20,400 nucleotides of DNA from an uncultured Collinsella sp. (GTDB lineage: Bacteria > Actinomycetota > Coriobacteriia > Coriobacteriales > Coriobacteriaceae): NCBI GenBank assembly GCA_900551635.1, contig URWQ01000003.1, positions 1 through 20,400 on the forward strand, read 5' to 3'. The notes beneath the pieces were generated by a model. That model was given only the letters and a program-made list of their open reading frames with translations, was not told the origin of the DNA and made no database searches. Both the position numbers and the translations under genes were made by a program. Shown one piece after another: positions 7,524 to 15,256 of the stretch. Within the stretch, counting starts at the first letter, position 1. Each line of letters starts with the position of its first letter.

Positions 7524-8324
7524 CTAGTACGGCTCAAACGAACCAATCACTCGGGACGACAGCTCAGCGCCCGCCTTCATACACGCCGGAATATCAAGGC
7601 CATCGATCACGCCCTTGGTAAACCCGGCAATATACGAGTCGCCGGCACCCACGGTATTAACGACCTTCTCCGCCGGTACAATCCCGCACTCATAGAAGCG
7701 CTCACCGTCATAGGCAATGCTTCCCTTCTCGCCAAGCGTGGCAACCGCAACGCGCGGTCCCAATTCCTGCACGTGGCGTACCCAGTCTCGTAGCTCCGGA
7801 GTGTCCTCTTCAAACGACATAAATGCGTAGTCAACGTAGGGAAAATGATTCTCACATGCATATTCGGGATCCTGGCTGAACACCGAGAAGTCCATAACCA
7901 CCGTCTTGCCCGCATCGTGCCATTCGGGCAGGAGGTCCAAACAATTGCCAAACAGGTCGGTATGAATGATGTCATGCTCTAGGATAAACGCCCGGTCATC
8001 TTCATTCGGTCGATATGTCTCCATTACGCCATCGATTGCCTCGAGATGCACGCGATCGACGCCGTCTTTCAATGCCATGAGCATCACCGAGGTGTCGCCA
8101 TCCTCCACCCGCAGATGTGAGATATCGAGCCCCTCAGCGGCCAGCGCCTCTCTCATCTTGTCTCCGTACTCGTCCTTGCCGACAACCGACACGGCGGATA
8201 CCGAAACGCCCATTCGTGCAAGATGGATACCCCAGTCAATGCCATTACCAGTCGGATAGAACACGCCGATGTTTTGATAGACGTCCGCACAGCAAAAACC
8301 AGCCGCGCACGCTTTAATACCCAT
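7524..8324 (-). CDS. PfkB-family sugar kinase, FrlD-like paralogue 1
   Basis: The 266-aa product is a ribokinase/PfkB-fold kinase. The substrate-end motif, normally GGN, reads TGNGID at about residues 25-30. The catalytic and anion-hole motif TVGAGDSYIAGF carries the base D229. MDFSVFS and YVDYAFMS correspond to FDFSD and HLDFAFAS of E. coli FrlD (fructoselysine 6-kinase), which makes that its nearest known relative that I recognise. The ATG at 8324 follows TGGAGAAG; the alternative TTG at 8336 would overlap that site. The gene lies only 17 nt after a strong hairpin that separates it from its paralogue, so its expression may be set by readthrough. The changed glycine motif suggests a different substrate from paralogue 2. 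Confidence 0.85.
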   Translation of the reverse strand: MGIKACAAGFCCADVYQNIGVFYPTGNGIDWGIHLARMGVSVSAVSVVGKDEYGDKMREALAAEGLDISHLRVEDGDTSVMLMALKDGVDRVHLEAIDGVMETYRPNEDDRAFILEHDIIHTDLFGNCLDLLPEWHDAGKTVVMDFSVFSQDPEYACENHFPYVDYAFMSFEEDTPELRDWVRHVQELGPRVAVATLGEKGSIAYDGERFYECGIVPAEKVVNTVGAGDSYIAGFTKGVIDGLDIPACMKAGAELSSRVIGSFEPY

Positions 8325-8341
8325 GGTCTTCTCCAATGTTC

Positions 8342-8375
8342 AAAAGGGGACCCACCACATGGCGAGCCCCCTTTT
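8342..8375 (-). terminator. Intra-operon hairpin with terminator form between two kinase genes
   Basis: AAAAGGGG and CCCCTTTT form a perfect 8-bp stem. The inside (GCTCGCCA against TGGTGGGT on the minus strand) can extend it by about eight more pairs including G-U pairs. On the minus strand the stem ends in TTTT. It starts about 70 nt after the upstream kinase stop and ends 17 nt before the next kinase ATG, leaving no room for a promoter between. It may be a partial terminator (attenuator) or an mRNA processing/stability element. Confidence 0.6.
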
Positions 8376-8445
8376 CGCGTTTCGCTTATTGTTTTGCATC
8401 GGCTGTCCAAGGCCTCATAGCCAGACCGCCGTACGCTTTCTTAAG

Positions 8446-9309
8446 CTATTCGACGATTGGCGCTCCGTGGCCCCAAGAACCTTCCATACCGCACACGGTC
8501 GAGGCAAACCCGGCAGCAAAGTCGAGCGCGCGCTCGATGGCCTCGGCGCCATCCTCACCACGCTTGGCGGAATCGAGATAGCACATCAAAAACGAGGTGA
8601 GGAACGAGTCGCCCGCCCCCATGGTGTCCTTCATGTCCGTTACCGGTTTAGCCAGCTGGCGGTAATAGCGCTCGCCGTCGTAAGCAATGCAGCCCTCGGC
8701 GCCCGCCGTAGCCGACACAAAACGCGGACCCAGGCCCTTCACCCATGCCAGACGTTCGCGAATCTCGTCCTCACTCGCGGCATCCGCCGCACTAAAGAAA
8801 GCGAAATCGACGTAAGGCGCAATCTGCTCGTAGTACTCGTCGGTGGAGTCGTCCGAAAAGTCAAAAGAGACCGTGACGCCCGCAGCCTTCAGCTTGGGCA
8901 GCTCGCGCTCGGTAAAGCAATAGTTGCCCGAATGAACCACATCGAACTGCTTCATGTACGAAAGGTCAAAGCGATCGAGGACATAGCGCGCATCGCCACG
9001 GATACCGCCCTCGTTGGAGCCGAGGAAGACACGGTCACCGTCAACGACGGTCACGCGAGCCGCTCCGTTCTCGCCAATCATCTGCTCGCACTTGTCAAGC
9101 TCGATACCCTCATCCTCGAGGCTTGCAATGACATGCTCGGCAGCGGCGTCATTGCCAAAAATGCCCATGTATGCAGAACGTGCGGCACCGCATTTCTTGG
9201 CATAAACGGCGAAGTTCACCGCATTGCCGCCAGGATACATGGTGTGGATATGCTCGTAGCGATCGACGACGTTGTCGCCAAATCCGAGCGCGTTAACGTT
9301 AAATGCCAT
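8446..9309 (-). CDS. PfkB-family sugar kinase, fructoselysine 6-kinase (FrlD)-like, paralogue 2
   Basis: The 287-aa protein shows an intact PfkB pattern: YPGGNAVNFAVYA at about 25-37 and DTMGAGDSFLTSF at about 228-240, with catalytic D234. FDFSDDSTDEYYEQIAPYVD and FAFFSA match E. coli FrlD region by region, as do the start of the protein and the GPRFVSATAGAEGCIAYDG block. FrlD phosphorylates fructoselysine at C6 with ATP before deglycation. The gene starts 14 nt after the FrlB-like deglycase gene, with AAGGGG upstream of the ATG, which puts kinase and deglycase side by side as the pathway requires. The exact glycated substrate cannot be deduced from the sequence. Confidence 0.87.
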   Translation of the reverse strand: MAFNVNALGFGDNVVDRYEHIHTMYPGGNAVNFAVYAKKCGAARSAYMGIFGNDAAAEHVIASLEDEGIELDKCEQMIGENGAARVTVVDGDRVFLGSNEGGIRGDARYVLDRFDLSYMKQFDVVHSGNYCFTERELPKLKAAGVTVSFDFSDDSTDEYYEQIAPYVDFAFFSAADAASEDEIRERLAWVKGLGPRFVSATAGAEGCIAYDGERYYRQLAKPVTDMKDTMGAGDSFLTSFLMCYLDSAKRGEDGAEAIERALDFAAGFASTVCGMEGSWGHGAPIVE

Positions 9310-9323
9310 GGCCTTTGCCCCTT

Positions 9324-10292
9324 CTAGTACTCGACAACACCCATATAGCGACGGAAATCGGGATCGTGATCAAACACCTTGCCGCGTGCAGCACGCAGCT
9401 CGCAGTTCATGGCGTAGAACAGCACCGGGTCCAGATAGGCACGGACGCTCGCCGGCACGGCTTCCATACCGTACTCCTTGGCATCGAGCACCATCAGCGT
9501 ATCGGTATGCGTCTTAAGGAACGCCAGGGCGCGCTCGTCCATGGCACGGCACTCGCTGGAGCCCATCTGCAGGAAGTAAAAAACGCCATCCTGAGTAGCC
9601 TCGAAGGGGCCATGGAAGTACTCGGCAGAGTGGATGTAGCTGCAGTGCTGCCACTGCATCTCCATAAGAGAGCAGATAGCGAAACCGTAGGTCTGGCTAA
9701 AGTTGGGACCGCTGCCCAGAATGTAGAAGAACTCGTGCTCCTGGCAAAGCTTGGCAAAACGATCGCCCAGCTCGGCATTTACCTTCTCGCGTGCCGGGGG
9801 AAGAATCTTATCCATCTCGGCGATACCGGCATACATATCGGCAAGATCGGCGTAGCCCTCCTGCTGATCGAGCAGCTCGGCCGCAAGCGACAGCGAAATG
9901 CCAGCGGGGACCTCGGCCTGCGGCACGCCCTCGCCCCACGGGTAGACCCACGTGGTCCACTTGCCGGAGTCAATCTTGGATCCAGCGTTGTCGGTCTGGG
10001 CGATCACCGTAGCGCCGGCAGCAAGGGCAATCTCGCAGCCCTCGACGACCTCGGGGGTGTTGCCGCTGTGGCTACAAGCGATGACCAGGGACTTCTCGCC
10101 CAGACGACGCGGACGCATGATATCGAACTCGCGAGCCGTATAGATATACGAAGTGAAGGTGGTTGCCTCGCGCTGCAGAAGCTCATGAGCCGGGATCAAA
10201 TCGATCATGGAGCCACCGCAAGCAATCCAGTAGACGCTGTCGAACTTGCCCTTCTCGGCAATTGCCTCTTTGATCAGATCGTGTGCGTTCAT
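9324..10292 (-). CDS. SIS-domain fructosamine-6-phosphate deglycase, FrlB-like
   Basis: The 322-aa protein has two SIS (sugar isomerase) domains. YWIACGGSM and the phosphate-loop ACSHSGNTPEV (about 72-82) belong to the first; YILGSGPN and HSAEYFHGPFEA (about 211-222) to the second. The HSAEYFHGP motif and the C-terminus HDPDFRRYMGVVEY closely resemble E. coli FrlB (SGEFRHGP and HNPDERRYYGGLVEY). FrlB splits fructoselysine 6-phosphate into glucose 6-phosphate and lysine. This is the most informative gene for the pathway, because FrlB/FraB-type deglycases act on phosphorylated Amadori products. The ATG at 10292 follows AAGAAAGGA; the ORF could be read from 10325 but that start has no ribosome binding site. 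GlmS or AgaS functions are less likely because the glutaminase domain is absent and the C-terminus is FrlB-like. Confidence 0.87.
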   Translation of the reverse strand: MNAHDLIKEAIAEKGKFDSVYWIACGGSMIDLIPAHELLQREATTFTSYIYTAREFDIMRPRRLGEKSLVIACSHSGNTPEVVEGCEIALAAGATVIAQTDNAGSKIDSGKWTTWVYPWGEGVPQAEVPAGISLSLAAELLDQQEGYADLADMYAGIAEMDKILPPAREKVNAELGDRFAKLCQEHEFFYILGSGPNFSQTYGFAICSLMEMQWQHCSYIHSAEYFHGPFEATQDGVFYFLQMGSSECRAMDERALAFLKTHTDTLMVLDAKEYGMEAVPASVRAYLDPVLFYAMNCELRAARGKVFDHDPDFRRYMGVVEY

Positions 10293-10354
10293 ATCCAGTT
10301 CCTTTCTTGTTTGGCCCACAATCAATGACGTTGGTTGCGTGGCCGATGGTTGTT

Positions 10355-11206
10355 TTAGTCAATCAGATATTTCTCGAATGCGGCCATGTTCTTGGCATCT
10401 GCCGCCGCCGGATCATCGTAGTAACGACCGTCCGTGATTTCCTGGCCGAGCATGCCGTCGAAACCATGGGCGTTGAGCGTGGCGACGAAGGCGTCCATAT
10501 CGTGCTTGCCATCGCCCCACACCAGATGGCCATACGGGTCACCGTCGATAAAGTGCATCTCGTGAATTGCCCCATCACCAAAGGCGGCAAACCAGTCCTC
10601 GAGCGTCTCGCCTGCAACGCCCATCGCGGTTGTATCAACCATGGGCTGTAAGTACGGGCTCGCGACCTCGTCAATCATGCGCTTCGCATCGGAAACCGTC
10701 GTCACAAGGTTGCTCTCCTCGGGACGCAGGCTTTCCATCGTAAGCACCAGACCGTGCTCGCCGGCATACTCCGCCAGAATGGACAAGTGCTCGCGGCTGC
10801 GCTTCCAGGCTTCCTCGCGGTCCTCGTCCCAGTCGCCCCAGCCCGAGTTGATGGACATGCGGTCGCACCCAAGTACCTCGGCAAGCTCAATGCCGTGCTT
10901 AAAGTACGCCAGGCTGCGCTGCTCATGCAGCGGTTTGCGTGCGCAATACTGCCAAGGATAGACAACATTCTCGGGGCACAGAGTACGATACCTAAGCCCA
11001 CGGTCTGCAGCCTTTTTCGCCAGGACCTCAGCCTCAAAGTAGCCCGTGTGGTCGAGCGTCACATGCGGCTCTGCACACCACAGCTCAATGGACTCAAAGC
11101 CCAAGCGCTGCTGCACATCAAGGAAGTAATCGAGCGACCACATGATGTAGTGGATATTCATGCCCGCAATCTGTTCGCGGTGCAGCGTCGGTTTGGATTC
11201 AGACAT
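10355..11206 (-). CDS. Sugar phosphate isomerase/epimerase, FrlC-like
   Basis: The 283-aa protein is an AP-endonuclease-2/xylose-isomerase-type TIM barrel. The metal ligands expected for the family are in place: E158 (TMESL), D191 (MVDTTAMG), H218 (EMHFIDGD) and E256 (GQEIT). GFESIELWCAEPHV, TLCPENVVYPW and SLRPEESNLVTT align with the corresponding motifs of E. coli FrlC, the fructoselysine 3-epimerase, which uses the same metal set. It is predicted to interconvert ketose epimers so that psicose-type and fructose-type adducts enter one route. Its ATG lies 1 nt after the amidohydrolase TAA, and an AGGAGG motif overlaps that gene's end, so the two are translationally coupled. It precedes the deglycase gene by 62 nt. 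Confidence 0.84.
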   Translation of the reverse strand: MSESKPTLHREQIAGMNIHYIMWSLDYFLDVQQRLGFESIELWCAEPHVTLDHTGYFEAEVLAKKAADRGLRYRTLCPENVVYPWQYCARKPLHEQRSLAYFKHGIELAEVLGCDRMSINSGWGDWDEDREEAWKRSREHLSILAEYAGEHGLVLTMESLRPEESNLVTTVSDAKRMIDEVASPYLQPMVDTTAMGVAGETLEDWFAAFGDGAIHEMHFIDGDPYGHLVWGDGKHDMDAFVATLNAHGFDGMLGQEITDGRYYDDPAAADAKNMAAFEKYLID

Positions 11207-11207
11207 C

Positions 11208-12791
11208 TTATGCCTCCTTATTTCGATCGAACACGATTTGTCCGTCCGACATCGTCATGTCAACCGCAAGATCGCGTGCGTCGCGATAATCGAGGTCGAA
11301 CACATCCCGATCGAGCACGCAGATATCGGCAAGCTTGCCAACCTCGAGCGTACCCAGCTCGTCTTCGCGCATCAGGTCGTACGCGCCCCCGGCAGTCCAA
11401 GCGCGCAAGAGCTCGACAAGCGTCAGCGTGTTGACCTCATTCACGGGCAGTCCGTCGGCGAAGAATCCGCCGCACGCGCTGTAGATTGACTCGCCCAGGC
11501 TCGGAATCAGCAGCGGCAGATCCGTGCCGCAGCACACTGTGCATCCGGAATCTTCCATGCCGCGGCGATTCCAGCTGTGCAAAAGTCGCGTCTCGCCAAT
11601 TTGTCGACGCATCATCGACAGGCAATCCTCGCGCCGGTCCAGCGTCAGAATCTGCGGATAGACCTCGCAAATTCCACCTAACTTGCCAAACTCGACAAGA
11701 TCGGTCGGGTCAGAGTTCTCGAGATCGGTAATCGCATGGCGGCGAAGCATCCGTCCATGCTCGTCTCGAGGCAGCGAGGCATAGAGCGCCACGGTGCGAC
11801 GAACGGCGCCATCGCCCTGGCAATGCAAGGAATATCGGAAGCCGTCAGCATCAATTGCACGCAGCTCGTTCTCAATCAGATCCCACTCTGGCTCCTCGAC
11901 GACCGTCTTACCGGCAGCGCCCGCATCGGCCGAGTCCGCATAGGGGTCAATCATCTCGGCAAGCCCCGCCCATACGCCGCGATCGGTCATACGGTTGAAG
12001 CCAGAAAAACGAACGAACGGTCCCCGGAAGCGCTCTCGTGCCTCGCGGGCATATGCCAGATTTGCACCGGCACCCACCGGCTGCGACATCATAGAGACGC
12101 GAACCGTCAGCTCACCAGATTCCTCACGGCGAGCCATTTCGTCGGCAAAGCCGTAGTAGTCATCAAACGCCATCTCCTTGATGGCGGTAACGCCGCGTTC
12201 GTTAAGCATGCTCATGTAGTCCGAATACCCTGCACGCACCTCGGGCAGCGCGAGGAAATCGCTCATCATGCGCCAGATCTTCTCGGCATAGCACGCCTGG
12301 GGTGTGAAGCCGTATCGCGCACTGGCGGCAGCATTGGGAACACAGGTATCCGCGCCCGGTGTAAAGCAGACGACGGGGATATCGCCAAAACACTCGTCAA
12401 ACACAGCTGCTGTATTTGCGTTCTCGGCATCCGATGCCAACGTTTCGGGTAGGTTGTGGCCAAAAGCCGCCGCGCAATCCGGACGATCTTCTTTCCATGC
12501 ACGCAAGAGCGACACGGCCTCTTTGGCATCAGCGATGCCGGACAGATCAGGCCCCAACGTCCGCAGCGCCCAGCCTGTATAGAAGGTATGCACATCGATC
12601 AGGCCAGGCATGACGGTGCGGTCGCCCAGGTCAACTACCTCGTCCGCCTGGGTCAAATACGAAGCTAGCTCACACTTGGTGCCAACAGCCTCAATTCGAT
12701 TGCCACGGACCGCTACGAAACCTTCAAACGGCAGGTCCCCCGTACCGGTAAAGACGCTCTTAGACGTCAGGACCGTCAAACGATCAGACAT
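11208..12791 (-). CDS. YtcJ-like amidohydrolase (Amidohydro_3 family)
   Basis: The 527-aa protein has the small beta-sandwich plus TIM barrel of cyclic-amidohydrolase-type enzymes. The N-terminal sandwich (GFVAVRGNRIEAVG) leads to MPGLIDVHTF at about 61-70; later come LHCQGDGAV, HAITDLE, the CCGTDLPL aspartate and the C-terminal LGTLEVGKLADICVLDRD. YtcJ-like enzymes hydrolyse amide or related bonds. The canonical DxHxH is DVHTF, so the second histidine is F70 while the later H and D ligands remain. ATG at 12791 follows AGGTGG with 5 nt spacing; an upstream GTG at 12800 was rejected. It lies 9 nt after the permease stop and just before the FrlC-like gene. That suggests it acts early, perhaps trimming an amide- or peptide-linked adduct, which is inference. 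Confidence 0.84.
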   Translation of the reverse strand: MSDRLTVLTSKSVFTGTGDLPFEGFVAVRGNRIEAVGTKCELASYLTQADEVVDLGDRTVMPGLIDVHTFYTGWALRTLGPDLSGIADAKEAVSLLRAWKEDRPDCAAAFGHNLPETLASDAENANTAAVFDECFGDIPVVCFTPGADTCVPNAAASARYGFTPQACYAEKIWRMMSDFLALPEVRAGYSDYMSMLNERGVTAIKEMAFDDYYGFADEMARREESGELTVRVSMMSQPVGAGANLAYAREARERFRGPFVRFSGFNRMTDRGVWAGLAEMIDPYADSADAGAAGKTVVEEPEWDLIENELRAIDADGFRYSLHCQGDGAVRRTVALYASLPRDEHGRMLRRHAITDLENSDPTDLVEFGKLGGICEVYPQILTLDRREDCLSMMRRQIGETRLLHSWNRRGMEDSGCTVCCGTDLPLLIPSLGESIYSACGGFFADGLPVNEVNTLTLVELLRAWTAGGAYDLMREDELGTLEVGKLADICVLDRDVFDLDYRDARDLAVDMTMSDGQIVFDRNKEA

Positions 12792-12800
12792 CACAACCAC

Positions 12801-14264
12801 CTACGCCGGAAGCATGCCGGAAATGGCAGTAATGACCAAGCCAAACACGACCATGAAGATGAAGAACTTCCAAATGGTCTTCCACCATTGGCCAAACGAA
12901 ATCCTAGCCACGGCAAGACCGGCGACCGTCATGCCCGCCACGGGGCTGATGGTGTTGATGGTCTGGTTGGCAAACTGGAGCGCGGTGACGGCTGCCTCGG
13001 GATTGAGGCCCATGAGCTCGGTCAGGGGGCCCATAACGGGCATGGTGAGCGCCGCCAGGCCAGAACTCGAGGGAACCAGCAAAGAGAGCAGGCCAAGGAC
13101 GATATACATAAACGTGGTGTAGACGGCGGCGGGTGCGCCGGCGAGCGCGGTAGCGAGCGCCTGGAGGATGGTGTCGATGATCATGCCGCCCTCGGCGATG
13201 ACCAGAATACCGCGAGCGATACCGATAACGATGGCAGCGTACGCAAAGTCGGCGAGACCCTTAACGAACTCCTCTGCGATTGTCTGCTGGTCAAGACCGC
13301 CCAGGATACCGGCAAGCAAGCCCATGCCAAGGAACACGGCGGAAATCTCATTCATGTACCAGCCCTGGGTAACAAGACCCCAGACGATAATGCCCATACC
13401 GCAAGCAAAATCGATGAGCACGAGCTTCTGACGGATAGTGAACTCTTCCTCGATGGAGGCATCGGTCACGGAAAACTCAATACGCTTGAGCTTATCGTCC
13501 TCGTACACAATGGACGACTCGGGGTTTTTCTTGACGCGCATGGCGTAGCGCATGGCCCATGCGATACCGACGGCAGTGAAGATAACCCAAGAAACGGCGC
13601 GCAGCCACAGTTGCGGATTACCCTCGATGCCAATGATGCCTTGGGCGATCAAAACATTAAACGGGTCGATGGTCGAAGCACAATATCCCAGGTTAGGACC
13701 AAGGAAGCAGATGATGAATGCCGTCATCGAGTCATAACCGATACCCATCATGATGGGAATGAAGATGGCATAGAACGGCAGGGCTTCCTCAGACATACCA
13801 AACGTAGTGCCGCAAATGGACAGCAATGTCATCGTGATGGGAATGATGAGGATGTCCTTGTTCTTGAGCTTTTTAATCACACGGCTCATGCCGGCATTCA
13901 AAGCGTTGGTCTTGGTGATGATCGCGAACGATCCGCCAATCAATAAGACGAACGCAACGACGTCGGCAGCCTCCTGGATGCCCTTGGTGGGCGCTTGCAG
14001 AACCGCGAAGATATCCTGGCCCAGATTGATGGTCTCGCCGGTCTCGGAATCGGTGTAGTTCTTATCGACCTGTTCATAGGTTCCAGCAACGGCGACTTCA
14101 CGCTCGCCCGCCGCTGTCGAAATCGTCTTGCGCTGATACTGACCAGAGGGAACGATCCAAGTCAGGACCGCAAAGACAACGATCAGCAAGAACATGATCG
14201 TATAGACATGCGGTAATTTGAACTTAAAACGTCTGTTTGTCTTCTTCGCCTTCGTATCTGACAT
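12801..14264 (-). CDS. YfcC/DcuC-type permease (C4-dicarboxylate/amino-acid carrier superfamily)
   Basis: The 487-aa integral membrane protein begins with a basic cytoplasmic leader (MSDTKAKKTNRRFKFKLP), a first hydrophobic helix (YTIMFLLIVVFAVLTWIVP) and an external loop to about residue 95. About ten further hydrophobic segments follow. Features shared with YfcC and DcuC relatives include GTTFGMSEEALPFYAIFIPIM, FLGPNLGYCASTIDPFN and the re-entrant-like LLVPSSSGLAALTMPVMGPL. Proteins of this group carry C4-dicarboxylates, basic amino acids or dipeptides. It is the first gene of the operon, so it likely imports the substrate; E. coli frl uses an unrelated APC permease (FrlA) there. The ATG at 14264 follows GGAGG at good spacing; a longer reading to 14459 would run through the regulatory palindromes. 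Confidence 0.87.
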   Translation of the reverse strand: MSDTKAKKTNRRFKFKLPHVYTIMFLLIVVFAVLTWIVPSGQYQRKTISTAAGEREVAVAGTYEQVDKNYTDSETGETINLGQDIFAVLQAPTKGIQEAADVVAFVLLIGGSFAIITKTNALNAGMSRVIKKLKNKDILIIPITMTLLSICGTTFGMSEEALPFYAIFIPIMMGIGYDSMTAFIICFLGPNLGYCASTIDPFNVLIAQGIIGIEGNPQLWLRAVSWVIFTAVGIAWAMRYAMRVKKNPESSIVYEDDKLKRIEFSVTDASIEEEFTIRQKLVLIDFACGMGIIVWGLVTQGWYMNEISAVFLGMGLLAGILGGLDQQTIAEEFVKGLADFAYAAIVIGIARGILVIAEGGMIIDTILQALATALAGAPAAVYTTFMYIVLGLLSLLVPSSSGLAALTMPVMGPLTELMGLNPEAAVTALQFANQTINTISPVAGMTVAGLAVARISFGQWWKTIWKFFIFMVVFGLVITAISGMLPA

Positions 14265-14306
14265 AGATACCTCCAAAGAACTCGAGACTGCATCGCATCT
14301 CGCTTC

Positions 14307-14329
14307 AACGTTTGCACAATGCAAACGTT
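14307..14329. promoter_or_regulatory. 23-bp perfect palindromic site upstream of the catabolic operon (candidate operator)
   Basis: AACGTTTGC (14307-14315) and GCAAACGTT (14321-14329) are perfect 9-bp inverted repeats around ACAAT. The site ends 43 nt before the permease start, in the only sizeable promoter region of the operon. It could bind the neighbouring GntR regulator, or a LacI-type global regulator, since AACGTT centres are common in LacI-type sites. A clear -35/-10 pair was not found; TTGATG-N17-TAATCT about 30 nt upstream is a weak candidate. Confidence 0.55.
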
Positions 14330-14432
14330 CTATGACGTCCCATAGATTACCAGCAGCTTTTTCCTTCATCAAGATAATTTCAAACTGATTGCCGCAACGC
14401 GGTTGAACGGTTGCGTTTGCGCCGTGAACGGT

Positions 14433-14472
14433 ATGGAAACGCCCGGTGAGATGATCCACCGGGCGTTTCCAT
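14433..14472 (-). terminator. Strong hairpin downstream of gntR
   Basis: A perfect 16-bp inverted repeat has arms 14433-14448 and 14457-14472, starting ATGGAAACGC, with an 8-nt loop. It begins 10 nt after the gntR stop. No T-tract follows on either strand, so it may terminate inefficiently, allow readthrough into the permease operon, or protect the gntR message end. Confidence 0.55.
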
Positions 14473-14482
14473 TCGCAATGTC

Positions 14483-15226
14483 CTAGATGTCAAAAACGTA
14501 GCGAGACCCAACGATCCGCTGACGACCGATGATAAACGGCCGCCGCTGCTCATCGAAAAAGAAGGCTTCCATATAAAACAAGGGTTCGCCAACGGGAACT
14601 GCCAACAGTCGAGCGACCTCGGGCGACGCGCACGCGATCTCGAGCGTGCACGGGTCGGTAAACGCGGGCGTGCGGCCCGTCCGGTTGCGCACGAACTCAA
14701 AAATGGATTGGTTAGATAGAGGTGCCGTTGATAGATAGGCGTTGTCCTCGTAAACGTATATGTTGTTCTCGAGCATGACAGGGACGCCATCGGCAGTGCG
14801 CACGCGCTCAACGCAAATCAAGTCAGTTCCAACGGGAACACCAAAGAACTGCGCTTCGGTGGAATCCGCCGGCAGTATCTTTCTCGAAATGACACACGCC
14901 CCCGGTTCCATTCCGTTAACGCGGCATGCGTCCGAAAAACTCTGGACGTCATCCTTCTGGCGAATCTTGCGCTTGAGCTTGGGGGCATTGACAAACGTGC
15001 CTTTCCCCTGTCGCTTCGTTAGATAGCCCTGCTGGACGAGCTCCTCAATAGCGCGTCGCACGGTAACGCGGCCAACTTTATAGCTCTCAGCCAATTCGAA
15101 TTCGTTGGGTATCCGCGCCCCTGCCTTGTAGGCGCCGGAGTTGATTTCGTTTTTAATGATATCGATAACCTGTTGGTACAGCGGTATCGCTGCTTTACCG
15201 TCAGTTAGTCCTTTAGTCGGTGGCAT
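14483..15226 (-). CDS. GntR-family transcriptional regulator (HutC/UTRA type)
   Basis: This 247-aa regulator has an N-terminal winged helix (about 14-82: IPLYQQVIDIIKNEI, IPNEFELAESYKVGRVTVRRAI, GYLTKRQGKGTFV) and a C-terminal UTRA ligand-binding domain (about 95-245) typical of the HutC/FarR subfamily. FrlR of the E. coli fructoselysine system is also of this type. UTRA domains usually bind a sugar phosphate or pathway metabolite and release the operator. ATG is preceded by GGAGAGGG. It lies directly upstream of the catabolic operon in the same orientation, separated by a hairpin and about 160 nt containing a perfect palindrome. The most likely role is local control of that operon and of itself; the effector is unknown. 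Confidence 0.9.
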   Translation of the reverse strand: MPPTKGLTDGKAAIPLYQQVIDIIKNEINSGAYKAGARIPNEFELAESYKVGRVTVRRAIEELVQQGYLTKRQGKGTFVNAPKLKRKIRQKDDVQSFSDACRVNGMEPGACVISRKILPADSTEAQFFGVPVGTDLICVERVRTADGVPVMLENNIYVYEDNAYLSTAPLSNQSIFEFVRNRTGRTPAFTDPCTLEIACASPEVARLLAVPVGEPLFYMEAFFFDEQRRPFIIGRQRIVGSRYVFDI

Positions 15227-15256
15227 TTACCCTCTCCAAGCACAATTAAGTCTAAA

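Noticed and set aside
8323..10328. Two long plus-strand frames opposite the kinase and deglycase genes
   Set aside because: They are antisense shadows of genes with intact catalytic motifs. The His/Val/Leu-rich composition is typical of reverse-strand translation of GC-rich genes.
12888..13946. Plus-strand frame of 352 codons
   Set aside because: It is antisense to the permease, and its Asp/Gly/His-rich translation has no family pattern.
14265..14459. 65-codon N-terminal extension of the permease
   Set aside because: It would translate the palindromic operator and part of the gntR hairpin. The internal ATG has the GGAGG site, and the following sequence starts like a normal YfcC-type leader.
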